Assembly (NCBI RefSeq): GCF_001522545.3
Contig: NC_031769.1
Coordinates: 7,188,625-7,252,624, forward strand
Length of the DNA: 64,000 nt
Direction: 5' to 3'
Origin: Parus major
Taxonomy: Eukaryota > Chordata > Aves > Passeriformes > Paridae
Shown piece after piece: positions 12,449-23,700 of this stretch (positions are counted from its first letter, which is position 1; every line of letters begins with the position of its first letter). The notes under the pieces were generated by a model, which saw nothing but the letters and a program-made list of their open reading frames with translations, made no database searches and was not told the DNA's origin. Made by a program: the position numbers and the translations under genes.

Positions 12449-14026
12449 GTAAGTAGCCGGATTTGATTTCAAAACACACAGCCAGTGGCAAACTTTGTTG
12501 GTTTGGTTTTTTTTCCTCTTTTATGCCAGCAAGATGATATTTTAAATTAATTGCTTCCTATGAAACAAAGCAAGAAACCCCCTCACTTAGCAATTCTGAG
12601 AGCATGTCACACTGCCATCTAGTAGAGGAGAAAGGTATAAATTAGACCGTAGAGGAAACACTGTCATTGCCAGGATTTTATAGCCTTCGGGAGGGGGATT
12701 GTAAGGACATGTCTTTGCTACAAGGATTTCTATTCCTTTTCTGTGATCTTTTTTTTTTTTCCACGGGGCCTTTTTCCATCACCCTATAAATTTCTTCCCC
12801 AGAACAAAAAGCTGCTGTCAGTTTTTCCCACAACTGAAATAATACATTAATTATGGTGTCACCATTCCCAGTGCTGCAGTTAAGCTTGAGCTATCACTTT
12901 CATTATAAATCCTTTTCTTCAGAGGGTTAGGTATAAATCATTTGTAAAAAATCACCATTAGGTTGCTACTAAGTTCTGGATTACAGAAATTTTTTTAGGA
13001 AACTTCAAAAGGGAAAAGTGTAATGAGTCATTTTTAAATGATGACCAAAGAATCAAACATGGGGGAAGCAATTCTTCTGCATGAATAATATTTTTGTCTT
13101 TCTCAATTCTGTTGGTATAAGGCCTGAAATGTTTGAGTGATAGCTATGCTGTACTACTTGGATGAACTATAAGCCCTATATATTTTGTTTCCATAGTCTA
13201 GAATATCACCAATTCTTCAAAATGAAAATAATTAATTCACTGAGAGCTGTAATTCTGTGTCCCTAATGTAAATAAAGTTTCAGCTGCTAACCAAAGGAAA
13301 TTTGTGGGTCCTTTAGGCAGTGAAAGTTGTAGCTCTGTTGCTTTACAGATTCCTCTGCCATCATCTTTGGAGTTATTCCTGACTGGGTGCTATGAAAGTC
13401 AGAAGAGGCATGCCTGGTTATAGAAGAAGGGAAAATAAAACTGTATCAGAAACTTGAGGAGTAATCCATAATGATTTTTCCTGGGAAATTACTGGTGGTG
13501 TGACTTCACTTACCTGAAGCTTCTGAGTCCTAGACAGAGATGGATGGGGAAGTGTCAATTCTAAATATAGGAAAGACAGCCTAAGGGTCACTGTGCAAGA
13601 CTTTCTCTCAAACTTCTATGCCTTGTGAGCCAGAGATGTTTTGTAAAATTCCGTTCTTTTAGTGGAAATCAGCCTTTGTCTGTAGAAGCCCTGTGCCAAC
13701 TCTGCTCAGCTGCACTGTTCAAGCTGGAAGAGCCCTGAGGAGGGAGGGCTTCCTCAGCTCCTCTGAGAGTGACAGAAAAATGCCTTTAATGACAAAAAAA
13801 AAGATAAAATAAAAAGATAAAATTTTAGTTTAGTTCCTGAAAAACAGTAATGAAAAATTAACTTTTTATTCTCAACTTTTATCCACTGAAAGGACTGCAC
13901 ACTCTGAAGTTTTGAAAGAAGCAGAGTTAGAGGGGCTTTTCTTGCCCAGACTTTGTGTTCAGTCTGTGGAGGAATGTTTGATATGGGCAACGTGGCAGGA
14001 GGGGCATGGGAATGGAAAAGTATGTC

Positions 14027-14062
14027 CTGGATGTGCTGGATGTGCTGGATGTGCTGGATGTG
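14027..14062 (+). repeat. 9-bp tandem repeat, four copies
   Basis: The unit ctggatgtg occurs four times in perfect tandem (14027, 14036, 14045, 14054). The 9-base period leaves several frames open on both strands, giving low-complexity Cys/Trp/Met or His/Ile/Gln translations. These are artefacts of the repeat. Confidence 0.95.
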
Positions 14063-14336
14063 CTTCCTCTGCATCCTCCTCTCTGCATGGCAGTGCTTGC
14101 AGACCTGGGAGTGTGAGGTACAGGGAAAACACTGAGTCTGTGCTTATTGAGCCTGTCTGGAGAGAGCAGCACACAGCCAGGGGCTCCCTGCATCACACCA
14201 CATCTTTTTCTAGAAAGGAAAACCCAGGGTGGAAAGCTGAAAATGGGACCTTTGGGAACATTTCAGGATGTGACATATACTGTAAGAGAGCATTGTAAAT
14301 TGTTCAGGTGTTCATATATAGCAAGAGTTCCTGAAG

Positions 14337-14360
14337 CAAAACAAAACAAAACAAAACAAA
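14337..14360 (+). repeat. (CAAAA)n microsatellite
   Basis: Four perfect CAAAA units plus CAAA. It faces a GTTTT-type array about 65 bases downstream, which is its approximate reverse complement. Confidence 0.95.
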
Positions 14361-14424
14361 TTCCCACTCTTTTATTCCTTTAAAATCAATGTTTATGGAG
14401 CAAAGAAAGTTCCTTGGGTTTGTA

Positions 14425-14459
14425 TTGTTTTGTTTTGTGTTTTGTTTTGTTCTGTTTTG
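14425..14459 (+). repeat. (TTTTG)n imperfect microsatellite
   Basis: About seven TTTTG-like units with two interruptions (gtg and tctg). Relative to the CAAAA array at 14337-14360 this is the complementary sequence, so the two could pair as a stem. Confidence 0.9.
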
Positions 14460-16011
14460 AAGCATGCTAATAGAGGGGTAGCTGGGTTCACACTTGGTTA
14501 TTGCAGCCTTAAGCCATGATGAGTGGCTCTGTGTATTAAAATGGCAATAACTGTTAACTGACTTCAGCTTTCTTCTCCCTTGGTATGCAGACTGTGGCTA
14601 CAAATAATTGCATGTTAGTTAGCTCTTCACATTTTCTGCATTTCAAACTGTATTCTTGGAAAAAATTCGAATTACGCTGTTTTCTGCAACACAAGGAATT
14701 GATTAGCAAAGCCTTGGGCAGTTGTCCTTGTTGCAAAGTCAAAAAGAAATTTCAGGAGATGTATTGGTAGGGGACATGTCTTTAAAGTTTAATTCTATAA
14801 TTTCAAAAAAAGAGCTTCTTGGAATTGCTGCGTACTTACTTTGTAACTGTGAGAAATTGTTTCTTGTTTTTTTGGCATTTGAAAGTGTGATGTGGTGCCT
14901 TTTAATTGTGAGCATAGATATTTTCATTTTTTTTTTGCATGGTAGGGTTGTGCTGCTTTTACATGTGTGTATAATATTTTAATATGCATAGTATGAATTA
15001 ATCATTTGTCTGAATTCTGAAATGAATGGATTCAGCCTCTGGTTTAATACCAGCCAGGAATAAACATCAAAATAGAAGAGCACAATGTGTCACTCCAATG
15101 AAGCGGAATATTTTTTTAAAAAGTGCCACAAAGTCATTTCCTTCCAGTAATAGCTGCTTCTATATTTTTCTATTTATTTGCACAGAAGGATCTCTGCTCA
15201 GCATTGGTCAGGGTGGCAGCACTGCCACCCACACTGGAATCACACAGCACTGAACTGCCAGACACCTATTTTGTAAAGATACTGAGGCAGCTAATGTGTG
15301 TTTTCCTGTTGTATCACATCATCATTTTAAAGGATAATGAATTAAAGCACGTTCCTTAAAGTATATTTCTCCCAGGAAGCTTTTCAGACAGCTGTGGGGC
15401 TGGTGTGGGTACATTGGGGCTGGTCTGGCTGTCAGGTTTCATTGTAAATGCTTTTTTTGCAGTGCTTATATTTACAGAAGTTTAATCTTTCAGGCAGCAA
15501 TATTCTGGGTAAGCCTTGTGCTAATAGGGAGCTTTTCTAACCTTGAACACAGAAGATTTGTTCTTTTTCTGGAAAGGTCACAGGAAAGACACCAGGCTTC
15601 TTTGTCTTAAAATACTCCCACAGTTTTTCTGCTGTTTGTTTTTAGTTCCTTTATACCAAAACAAGGCACAACCCGAGGCCGAAACAGCAGAGTGAAATTT
15701 TGGGGAAGCATTGGGGAATACACACCTCCATAGAGAAACTTGGATTTCAAATTATCCTTCACCAAAACCAATGTGTGGGGCTCTGATACAGGGTTTAACA
15801 ACCCCAAAACACGTGGGCAGATGGTGTTTGCAGCTCAGCAGAAGGAGGGCAGAGGCTCACGGCTCTCTCTGGTGGTGCCAGGCCAAGGATGCTCTTGCCC
15901 AGCTCGTGGCTCCACCAGCACTGATGGACAAGCTCTGTGTTCCCCGAGTGCCTCCTGGGGAGACACACAGGTTTTTGGGCTGGAACCACCCCTGTGGGTA
16001 TCCCTGGTCTC

Positions 16012-16550
16012 TGTCACGATCCGCAAGGTGGGATTCGTGATGCGGTTCTTTTAGTCGGTCTTAGAGTACAAAAGATTATCAGCAAACCAGGGACTTCAAC
16101 AGCAAAACACACGGTTTATTGAGTTCATCAGCACTAATATGTGATAGAGGGAAAAGAGGAGAAAGCAAAGCATGAAGAAAAGAGAGTTAAGGGGATTATA
16201 GCTGCCAACGTCAAAGTCCGCTCAGCCATCCACCGACGCAGAATTTTCTGTCCATTGGGGAGATCTCAAATGCAAGTGAGTTTTGGGGTGTATTTTACAG
16301 TCTTTTACAAAGCGAGGGGCACAAGGCCAAAACCAGAGGAGATTGAGGAGCACGGTGATGAATTCCATTGCTCAGGAGGCAGGTGTGGGGTACAGAACAA
16401 ACCACGTCTTGCAAGTCTTTGTTCACCAGCAGGAACGAGGGCAGTGCACCGTGCAACCACCTGCAAACAATCACTTGGAAAACATCCACCTCAGCTACAC
16501 CCAAACCCCTAAACCCCCAAACCAAGTCCCTGGGGATATTCAGGGTCTCA
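16012..16550 (-). mobile_element. Endogenous retrovirus solo LTR, antisense to DPP6
   Basis: The segment starts TGTCACGATCC and ends GGTCTCA on the + strand. Both boundaries have the same five bases, gtctc, at 16007-16011 and 16551-16555, as expected of a target-site duplication. A 5-bp duplication is typical of ERVL-type (class III) elements. Minus-strand transcription signals are in sensible places: a TATAAT-like box (complement of 16195-16200) and AATAAA (complement of 16115-16120), about 100 bases from the minus-strand 3' end. The interior has roughly fifteen CpGs in 539 bases, far more than nearby intron, suggesting a fairly young insertion. No coding region or second LTR follows, so it is a solo LTR. 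The family name is not assigned. The boundaries rest on the duplication and could be off if it is coincidental. Confidence 0.65.
16115..16120 (-). promoter_or_regulatory. Candidate LTR polyadenylation signal (AATAAA on minus strand)
   Basis: tttatt on the + strand gives AATAAA on the minus strand. It lies about 75 bases downstream, in minus orientation, of the TATA-like box at 16195-16200. This spacing fits a short R region within the LTR. It would not act on the DPP6 transcript because of its orientation. Confidence 0.5.
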
Positions 16551-19500
16551 GTCTCTGTTCTTGAGGCGGTTGTGAGACAGATGAGAGAATCTTTGGACCA
16601 TCTCTTACATCTCCAGAAGGGGTTTCCTAAATAGCCAAGTGACAAAGCAACCCTTAAATCTCCTGGCATTTCTGTGATTTTGGTAAGAGTAAAGATGAGT
16701 GACTAAAGCTTGTGCAGCTTTCTGTGGCAGTCAGTTACCAGTGGAGTTTGTGTAATGGAATAAAAGAAACAGAATATGTGAGAAGAGAACTCATTTTCTG
16801 GAGTGACACAGTGAGATGTTAAATAGTGAATATTTAATTGCCTTTATTAGGAATCAGTGTTGTCCTCATGGAAGAGAGGAATTAAATCTGCCAAGATTCT
16901 CCTTAAAACTTTCTGCTCTTTGTCTCCAATTTTAGCAGCCCATTACTGTATTTGTGCCAGTTAAGGGCAATTACACTTGGAAATCCTGGCTGATGATCAT
17001 GGACCAAACTGGCTTTGGAGCAAGTTAGGGCTCAGATGCTTTTGCTGCTGATACAACAGGTGCTGTTACCTATTTTGCAGTAAAAGAAATGCTCTTTTTT
17101 CATCCCAAAGGCTTGGAAGAATTAATCATTGTTGTAATTAGAACACACTCAACTACTATTTTTTAGCCTAGTTAATGTGGTGAGTTCAGTATTTCTGTTC
17201 TCCCTCCCTGTATCTCTAACACAAGTGGTGGGACCAAAGAGAGCTCAGAAGGACCCAGAACAAACCTTAGACTTGCTATTTAGAGTGTGAATGAAGTAAA
17301 AAAAGCATTATTTCTAGAAAGCAACATATTAATATTGTAGTTATTACTATTTTTTATTATTTCTCCATGTCTGGTTGTTATGTAGAATGACTAGGTTTTG
17401 TGCTTATGGTCCAATTACAACCTCATACTAATTTAATTAGCTGTAAAAATTAAAATAATATAATTCTTGTTTCCAAAACATTAATGGGTATAAATATTAA
17501 TGAATCTTCACAACATCCTTTTGAGCTAGGTGATAAACATTATTATGATAAATATACCTCTGAAAATTGAACACTGTCATAACTATCATCCGTAATACTG
17601 CTCAGACTGTAGTCATGATATTTATTGCTTAATTGAAATGGATTTACAGGCCTAGAAATAGACTTACATAAATCTGTTTTCTTTCTTTGGCAATAAATAT
17701 ATTTCAAATTTATTTTTTTCATTTTCACCCTATGTTGTTTTCAGGAACACTGAAAATGTTTAGTGATTCCATGATAAAGTGAGCACAGATAGAATATTTC
17801 TGTCAAAAAATAATGTTACCTGTTTTATTGATTATTATTTAGTTTTTGGTGTTTGTTGTAAATAATTAGTTTTTGAGGGGGCCATTTTGAGATAAAAAGC
17901 TTATGTTTATGGTTTTTCATATCTTCTTTTTAATGTGAATACAGTTTTGAATCATTGTTGTTGATAAATCAGAAGGACTCCTCTACTGAAAAGCCGCACA
18001 ATATAAGGGCATTGTTCACTTATATTAAAAGCTGGTGGCTAAAATTATTTCTTCCAATATTTTCAAGCCTAAAGCACTGTAACTTCATATACTTGTGAGA
18101 AATTGTTACTGCTATTAGGATAAATAATGGATTAGGATAAAGCACTTCCTAAATAAAAAGAAGAAAAAGACTCAGTCCAAATACTGTTTATATTAGTTAA
18201 AATATTTCTGTTATTACATCTGTGCCTGTCAGGCAGTGTCTTCTCTTTTCTCCATTCACCAACTGTGTGGCTGTAGTTGTGAATGAAGAATGAGCTGTAT
18301 GACTGTAGTCATTCAGTGCTGTTTTAATGACCAGAAGTAAAGTTATTAATGAATAAGTGGAAACACATAGGCCAGCCACTCATCAAATCTGATAATTTGC
18401 TAAATTTTCAGAAAAGCAACATCTTCAGTTAATTCCCATCAAATAAATATTATTAATACTATTCAGCTAATCTTTAATATTTCAATAAAATGCTCACAGC
18501 TTCTGGAAATGGCAGCATTTTTATGTGTGTGCCTGTGTGAGCTTTCAGTGAGTTTTCAGTGAGGTTGTTCTGGGGTTTCAGGGCTGAAGGTGGGGACTTC
18601 CTTTCTTTCTCCTTCTTCTTACACATCCAGTTTTGAGTGATATTATTTTAACAGCCAAGATCAGTAGTGTGAATAAGCTTTTTTGATGAGTGCTGTTTAA
18701 CCTCTTGGAGGTAGAACAGCAGTGCTCCAGCTACATTTACATAACTGAAGCTGAGGCCTGTGTGTCCAGAAGTGTTGCATTAACAAGAATGTGCTAAGTG
18801 CACAGAAGAGGTTAAATTTGTGGGTGATAGTTTACTTTGGATTTGAAGCTGAAGCAGCAGCAATTGTTTGGCAACACTTAAAAGCAATATTTTATTTTAA
18901 AAGGAGCTTGTTGTGGTAATTTTTAATTATGAATCTGGTCTTTGTGAAAGCCTGCCTATCTTTTCCAATCTCAAACCCACCATGAAATTCCCTCATCTGC
19001 TGTTTTCAACTAGATAGGCAAAAGACAATTTTCAAAGGCATCAGTGAAGGCTGATTCAAAAACATTTCCACACTCCCATCTGGTTTTCTGTCCGACCTGG
19101 GGGAGTCTATCCCAGGCAGGAGCTCATGGTCACCTTTCAGTGAATAAACCAGAGCTGTAACTCATGAAACCCCAGCAGCTGGGAGGTTTTCCTGCAGTGG
19201 ATCTCAGTGCAGGCACAAGTAGCAATATCTCTGTCTGTACCAACATGCTGCCGTGTGCTGCTATCAGTAATTGTTTCAGGCTAATTAATATTTGAGATCT
19301 GCTGTGGCACAGAGAGAGACAAGTTTGCAGCACAACCCTCAGGGGATTCGTGGGTTTTCAAAACTCTATTACAGAGTTGTGCAAACTCTGCCTCCTCAGG
19401 TGTCCTCAGTTGTGCCTTCAGCAGCAGGGCCCTTTTGATGCCAAATCATCTCTGCTGCATGTGCTTACAAAATTAAAAGTTCTTGCTATGGAAGGATGGA

Positions 19501-20740
19501 TACCCACTTTAATTGAGTAAACATGTTATCAAATGGTGAGAGTATTTGTTCCTCCTGCTCAGCAGTCAACACTCCACCAATTTCTGTCCAATTTTTTGTT
19601 TAAAAAATAAATTTTTGGACATAGTTACAGGCCAGTGGAGCAATAATTACAGACAAGTTTAATCCTAGAGTTTTCTTTTGAGGGAGAAACTACAGAAACA
19701 AATTTCATGTTGCTAAATTTCAAGTCCAGTCTTGGACTAATACAGGGGAAGAAAACAAGTCAAACCAATTCTTTATTTGGTTTGGAGGACCTTCATGGTT
19801 CATTTGAAATCCTGACAAAATTCCAGGAGAAACTGTGTTCCTTTATGTAGCCTGAATGGTTCTTTGCATTTGACAGCAATTCTTCTGCTTTGGAACAGCT
19901 TGATTTAATGAGAGAAAGAAAAAACAGTTTAAACAAGAAGATAGAGGGGGACTAGGAACTAAAAAAAATATACTGTAGGGACATTTTGGTAGTTAGGATC
20001 CTTGAGCCATGGAGCATGGGTTTTATTTAAAATTAAGGGTCATTGTAATTCAGTAGAAATAGAAGAAGAAAAAAAAAAGTTGGTAATAAAAGACACATCT
20101 CAAGTCTTTTTTTCCCATTCTTAACAAAAGGGACAGGATAGGCAGTGAGTGTCAGCAAGGAGGAATGGCTGGGTTGGGGGCTGCTTGTGGAAAATCCATG
20201 GAAAATGTGTTTGCACCCCTAAAATGCAAAGAATGGGTGCTTTCCTCATTCTCAGCAGGTCTTCTTGGGGTGGGATCATCTCAACACTGAAGGAACCTGC
20301 TGGAGTAGGTGTCCCTGCCCACAGCAGAGACATCTGGATCTGGATGATCTCCCAGCCCAAACCCTTCTATGATTTATTGGTGACAGCCACTGTGGTGGCT
20401 CAGGGCCCACAGCTCTTTCATGGGCCAGGAGTCAAACCACTCTGGATACCAGAATTTTAGCTCTGTCACTCCCTGCTTTATGGGGGTGTTTCCAGAGGGA
20501 AGTCTGTGCTTCTGAAATGATGGTCTGGGTGCATTCATGAAACACAGCATGATGTGTTTGCCTGAAGCAAAGCTCAGCACAGCCTGCAGTTCTCCATCCC
20601 CACATCCCAGTTTTGCTGGTGCCTGTTCCCTGCATAGGGATACCATAGTTTTGGTAAAACTGCACCAAACTCCCATTTCTTAGCGAGTCTCCATTCTCTC
20701 CACTCCAGGGACTGTTTAGTCTGATCATTGCAACAAAATA

Positions 20741-20786
20741 CTCTGCATGAAATGCAGAGCATTAAAATCTTGAAATGCAGAGCATT
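20741..20786. repeat. 8-bp hairpin with a duplicated arm
   Basis: ctctgcat and atgcagag (20741-20748 and 20752-20759) form a perfect 8-bp inverted repeat with a three-base loop. The 16-base segment tgaaatgcagagcatt at 20748-20763 is repeated exactly at 20771-20786 (period 23). The result is one hairpin arm followed by two competing complementary arms. Confidence 0.85.
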
Positions 20787-23700
20787 GAAAACTGAGTCTT
20801 CTGACTTCAGTTGCTGAGCTTTAACTGCTTTCCTATTAAAAACAATGGATTAAACCCTTGCTGTTCTCCTAATAATGCAGATAAATTGAATTAGAACTAA
20901 ACCTGAAGCCTCCTGAATTGAGCTGGGAGACTTCAACAGAAATTGCACAAACATGACTGAGTGCAAAATTGTTTTTCAGCCTAAGTTGGACAGCCTTGCT
21001 TATGTAGCAAAGGCCAATAAACTGTATCCTGCATTTATTCACAGGCACAGATACACATCAGTAAACTGGAAAGCAAATCCACAGCTCCACGGAAGACTAG
21101 AGGAGCACCCAAACTCAGAAATAATTAGCCTGTCATGCAAAAGTACATAGGTGTATTATGTATCAGTATCAGCTATCAGCAGTCTCCCTCTGTAAATATT
21201 TTCTTTAGTAAATGAGATTTTCATCAAGCAGGGAAGGAAAAATAAAAAAGCCTCAAGGCAAAACACCATGATACAAAAATAACCAATTTTTCTTAGCTCA
21301 CATAAGGTTCTAGTTCTCATTCTTCTTCCTTTTCTGAGTGTGTGGAGGAGCTAACTTGAACAAACTGGTAGAGATTAATGTCCTAATAAGATTCACAAAG
21401 TGTCTTAAAAATAAATGGCAATTTGTTTTTGAATAAAGCCTTCACAAGATAATGTGTGAGGTTTCCTAGATAGTCAAAATCAGATGGACGGCAGTAAAAT
21501 AATCAGTTTTCTTTCTTGCATTTGTATGGGAATCTGTCTTAGTGGAACATGGGGTAACTTTGCTTTATGAGGACTGAAATAAATACCAGTATGAAAATTA
21601 TTCAAAAAAATTAAAATCTAACAAATAATTAGATTCCTTGCAACATAGAGAGGCTTCAGAATTACATTAGAGAAGAGTTCCTGATTTTTAGCATAAATTT
21701 GCTTCCTGAGTTTTTAGGGACAATGAACATCCTGGTTTGTGCTGGATCATAATGAGTATAGGTGGTTATTTTAAAATGTTAAGGAAAGATATATATTAGG
21801 AATAGCGTACAAAATGAGAAAACAACAGTGATTTTGAAAGTACCAGAAAGCAAAACTAGAAAGAATTTAATTCTGGTGTCTCTGCAGAAACATATGAAGC
21901 AGTCTAATTCTTCTGATTTCCAGTTCTTTTTATTTTTTTAATTTTTAATCACTGAAATTGTAAGAAAATATCTATTTAGTGCCCTCTTCTGGAAGAACAG
22001 CTCTTGCTATGCAAGGCAGCCCAATGAAGTTTCTGTCCTCAGAAATGCAAATCTTCTGATGTAAATGTTCTCCTCTTTAGCCAAGTTCCATGCCTAAAGC
22101 CAAGGAGTGTGTGGCTCTCTGTGTTTACCTTGAACAAGTGCCTTTTATCTCTTTAACTGCCTGCAGAACTCTGCTTTTACCAGCTTGATGTTAAAACCAA
22201 TAATTAATGTTCCTCCTTGGGCAGTTAATGACCCAGATTTGAAAATGGAATCTCCTATTCTTTTTTCTTCTATTCTCTGCTCAAAAGAAGCTCTTTCTTG
22301 AAAAGGGAGAGGCACCATTGGGCTTTAGGCATAGCTTTAAATGCACGAGTCCTCTTATTTTTGTGTGCAGGAGAGGAAGAGTGATGCTGTTGATGGCAGT
22401 GCTGTGAAGGGCTCTGCAGCAGGCAAGGAGCAGAGCAGGTTCTGTGCTCTCCCCTTTGCTGTCTCCCTGCTCTCCAGAGAGAGGCTCATCACCACCACAG
22501 ACCATTTACCCCATGGAAATTGCCCACAGCATCACAAAGATAACACATAAAATGTCTTCTGCCTTCTATGGGATTTCAGTTTGTTTTCTTTATGTCAGAA
22601 TAGAGAATTGTCTCCTCCAGTGAATTAGATCTGTGTGTACATTGAGATACAGCTCTGAGTCTTCTGATCTCACATGGAGCTGGAAATTGAATCTTTCACT
22701 GAACAGATTTTTGACCAAGGTTCCTAGCATGCATCTGAATATTTTCATTTCTTTCACATCCACTTCACTGCTTTTAAACTGTTGCTCTCTAATGCTTTCT
22801 GACGGGATCATCTTTCTAGTTTCAGATTCTTTTCTCTGAGTCTTCTAAAAGTGCCCTCAGCCTAGGACTAACTTTAAAAATTTCAATGCCAGTGCTAACT
22901 TCTTTGTAATACTCACATTCTCAACTGCTACAGTAGAAAAAGCAATTTTTACATGCTAAGAGTAAATTTTAATAGAAAGAACATAGGCCATGGTTCTGTA
23001 GTTGTCAATTTCTAACTGTAAAGCAAATTATTTTAAAATGAATAAATTAATTAGATGTACTAAGCATTCAGCACATTTTTATGGCTTGGCTCTCACATAA
23101 TTGCTACAAAGCTTTTCCATTTGCATTGTAAACTTTACAAAAAAGAGGCTTTGAGGATATTTCCACAGTCAATGTCCACACAGCTCAAGAAATATTTATT
23201 TGAAAGAAGGCATTATCTAATGTATCATTAAAAGCTGTATTAAGCATTGATTTCTCATGGTGTCCTTCAGCCCTCAGACTTGCAGCTCCAAAGACAGTGA
23301 AGGTGAGAGTCAGCCAAGTGAATGTGGATGTGAACCCTGTAAACTCCCATCTCCACCAGCTATCCCTCTATAAACTGTATAATTCAGGGTGTAATTCTAA
23401 GGCTAAAATAAACATCAAAGGCTGCTGAGAGGAATCATACCCTGCACAAGCTTTTGGCATCATTGTCTGGGAAAGTGGAGCTGCTGCATGAGTTTGTAGG
23501 TGCAAAAAGGGTAAATGCTTGTAAAGAGTGGCTGGAGAGGTCAGTGGCAGGGACATCCTTCAAGGCAGACAGCTGCAAAGAGAGGCACTCCAAGCTGCAA
23601 AGTGCAAGAGCCTGGGAAAGTATTTTGGGAAAGGATGTCTGTAAATCAGATAACTCTACTCTTCTGTCTTCTGTCAGAATTGGTTTTGGGCTACTGAGCC

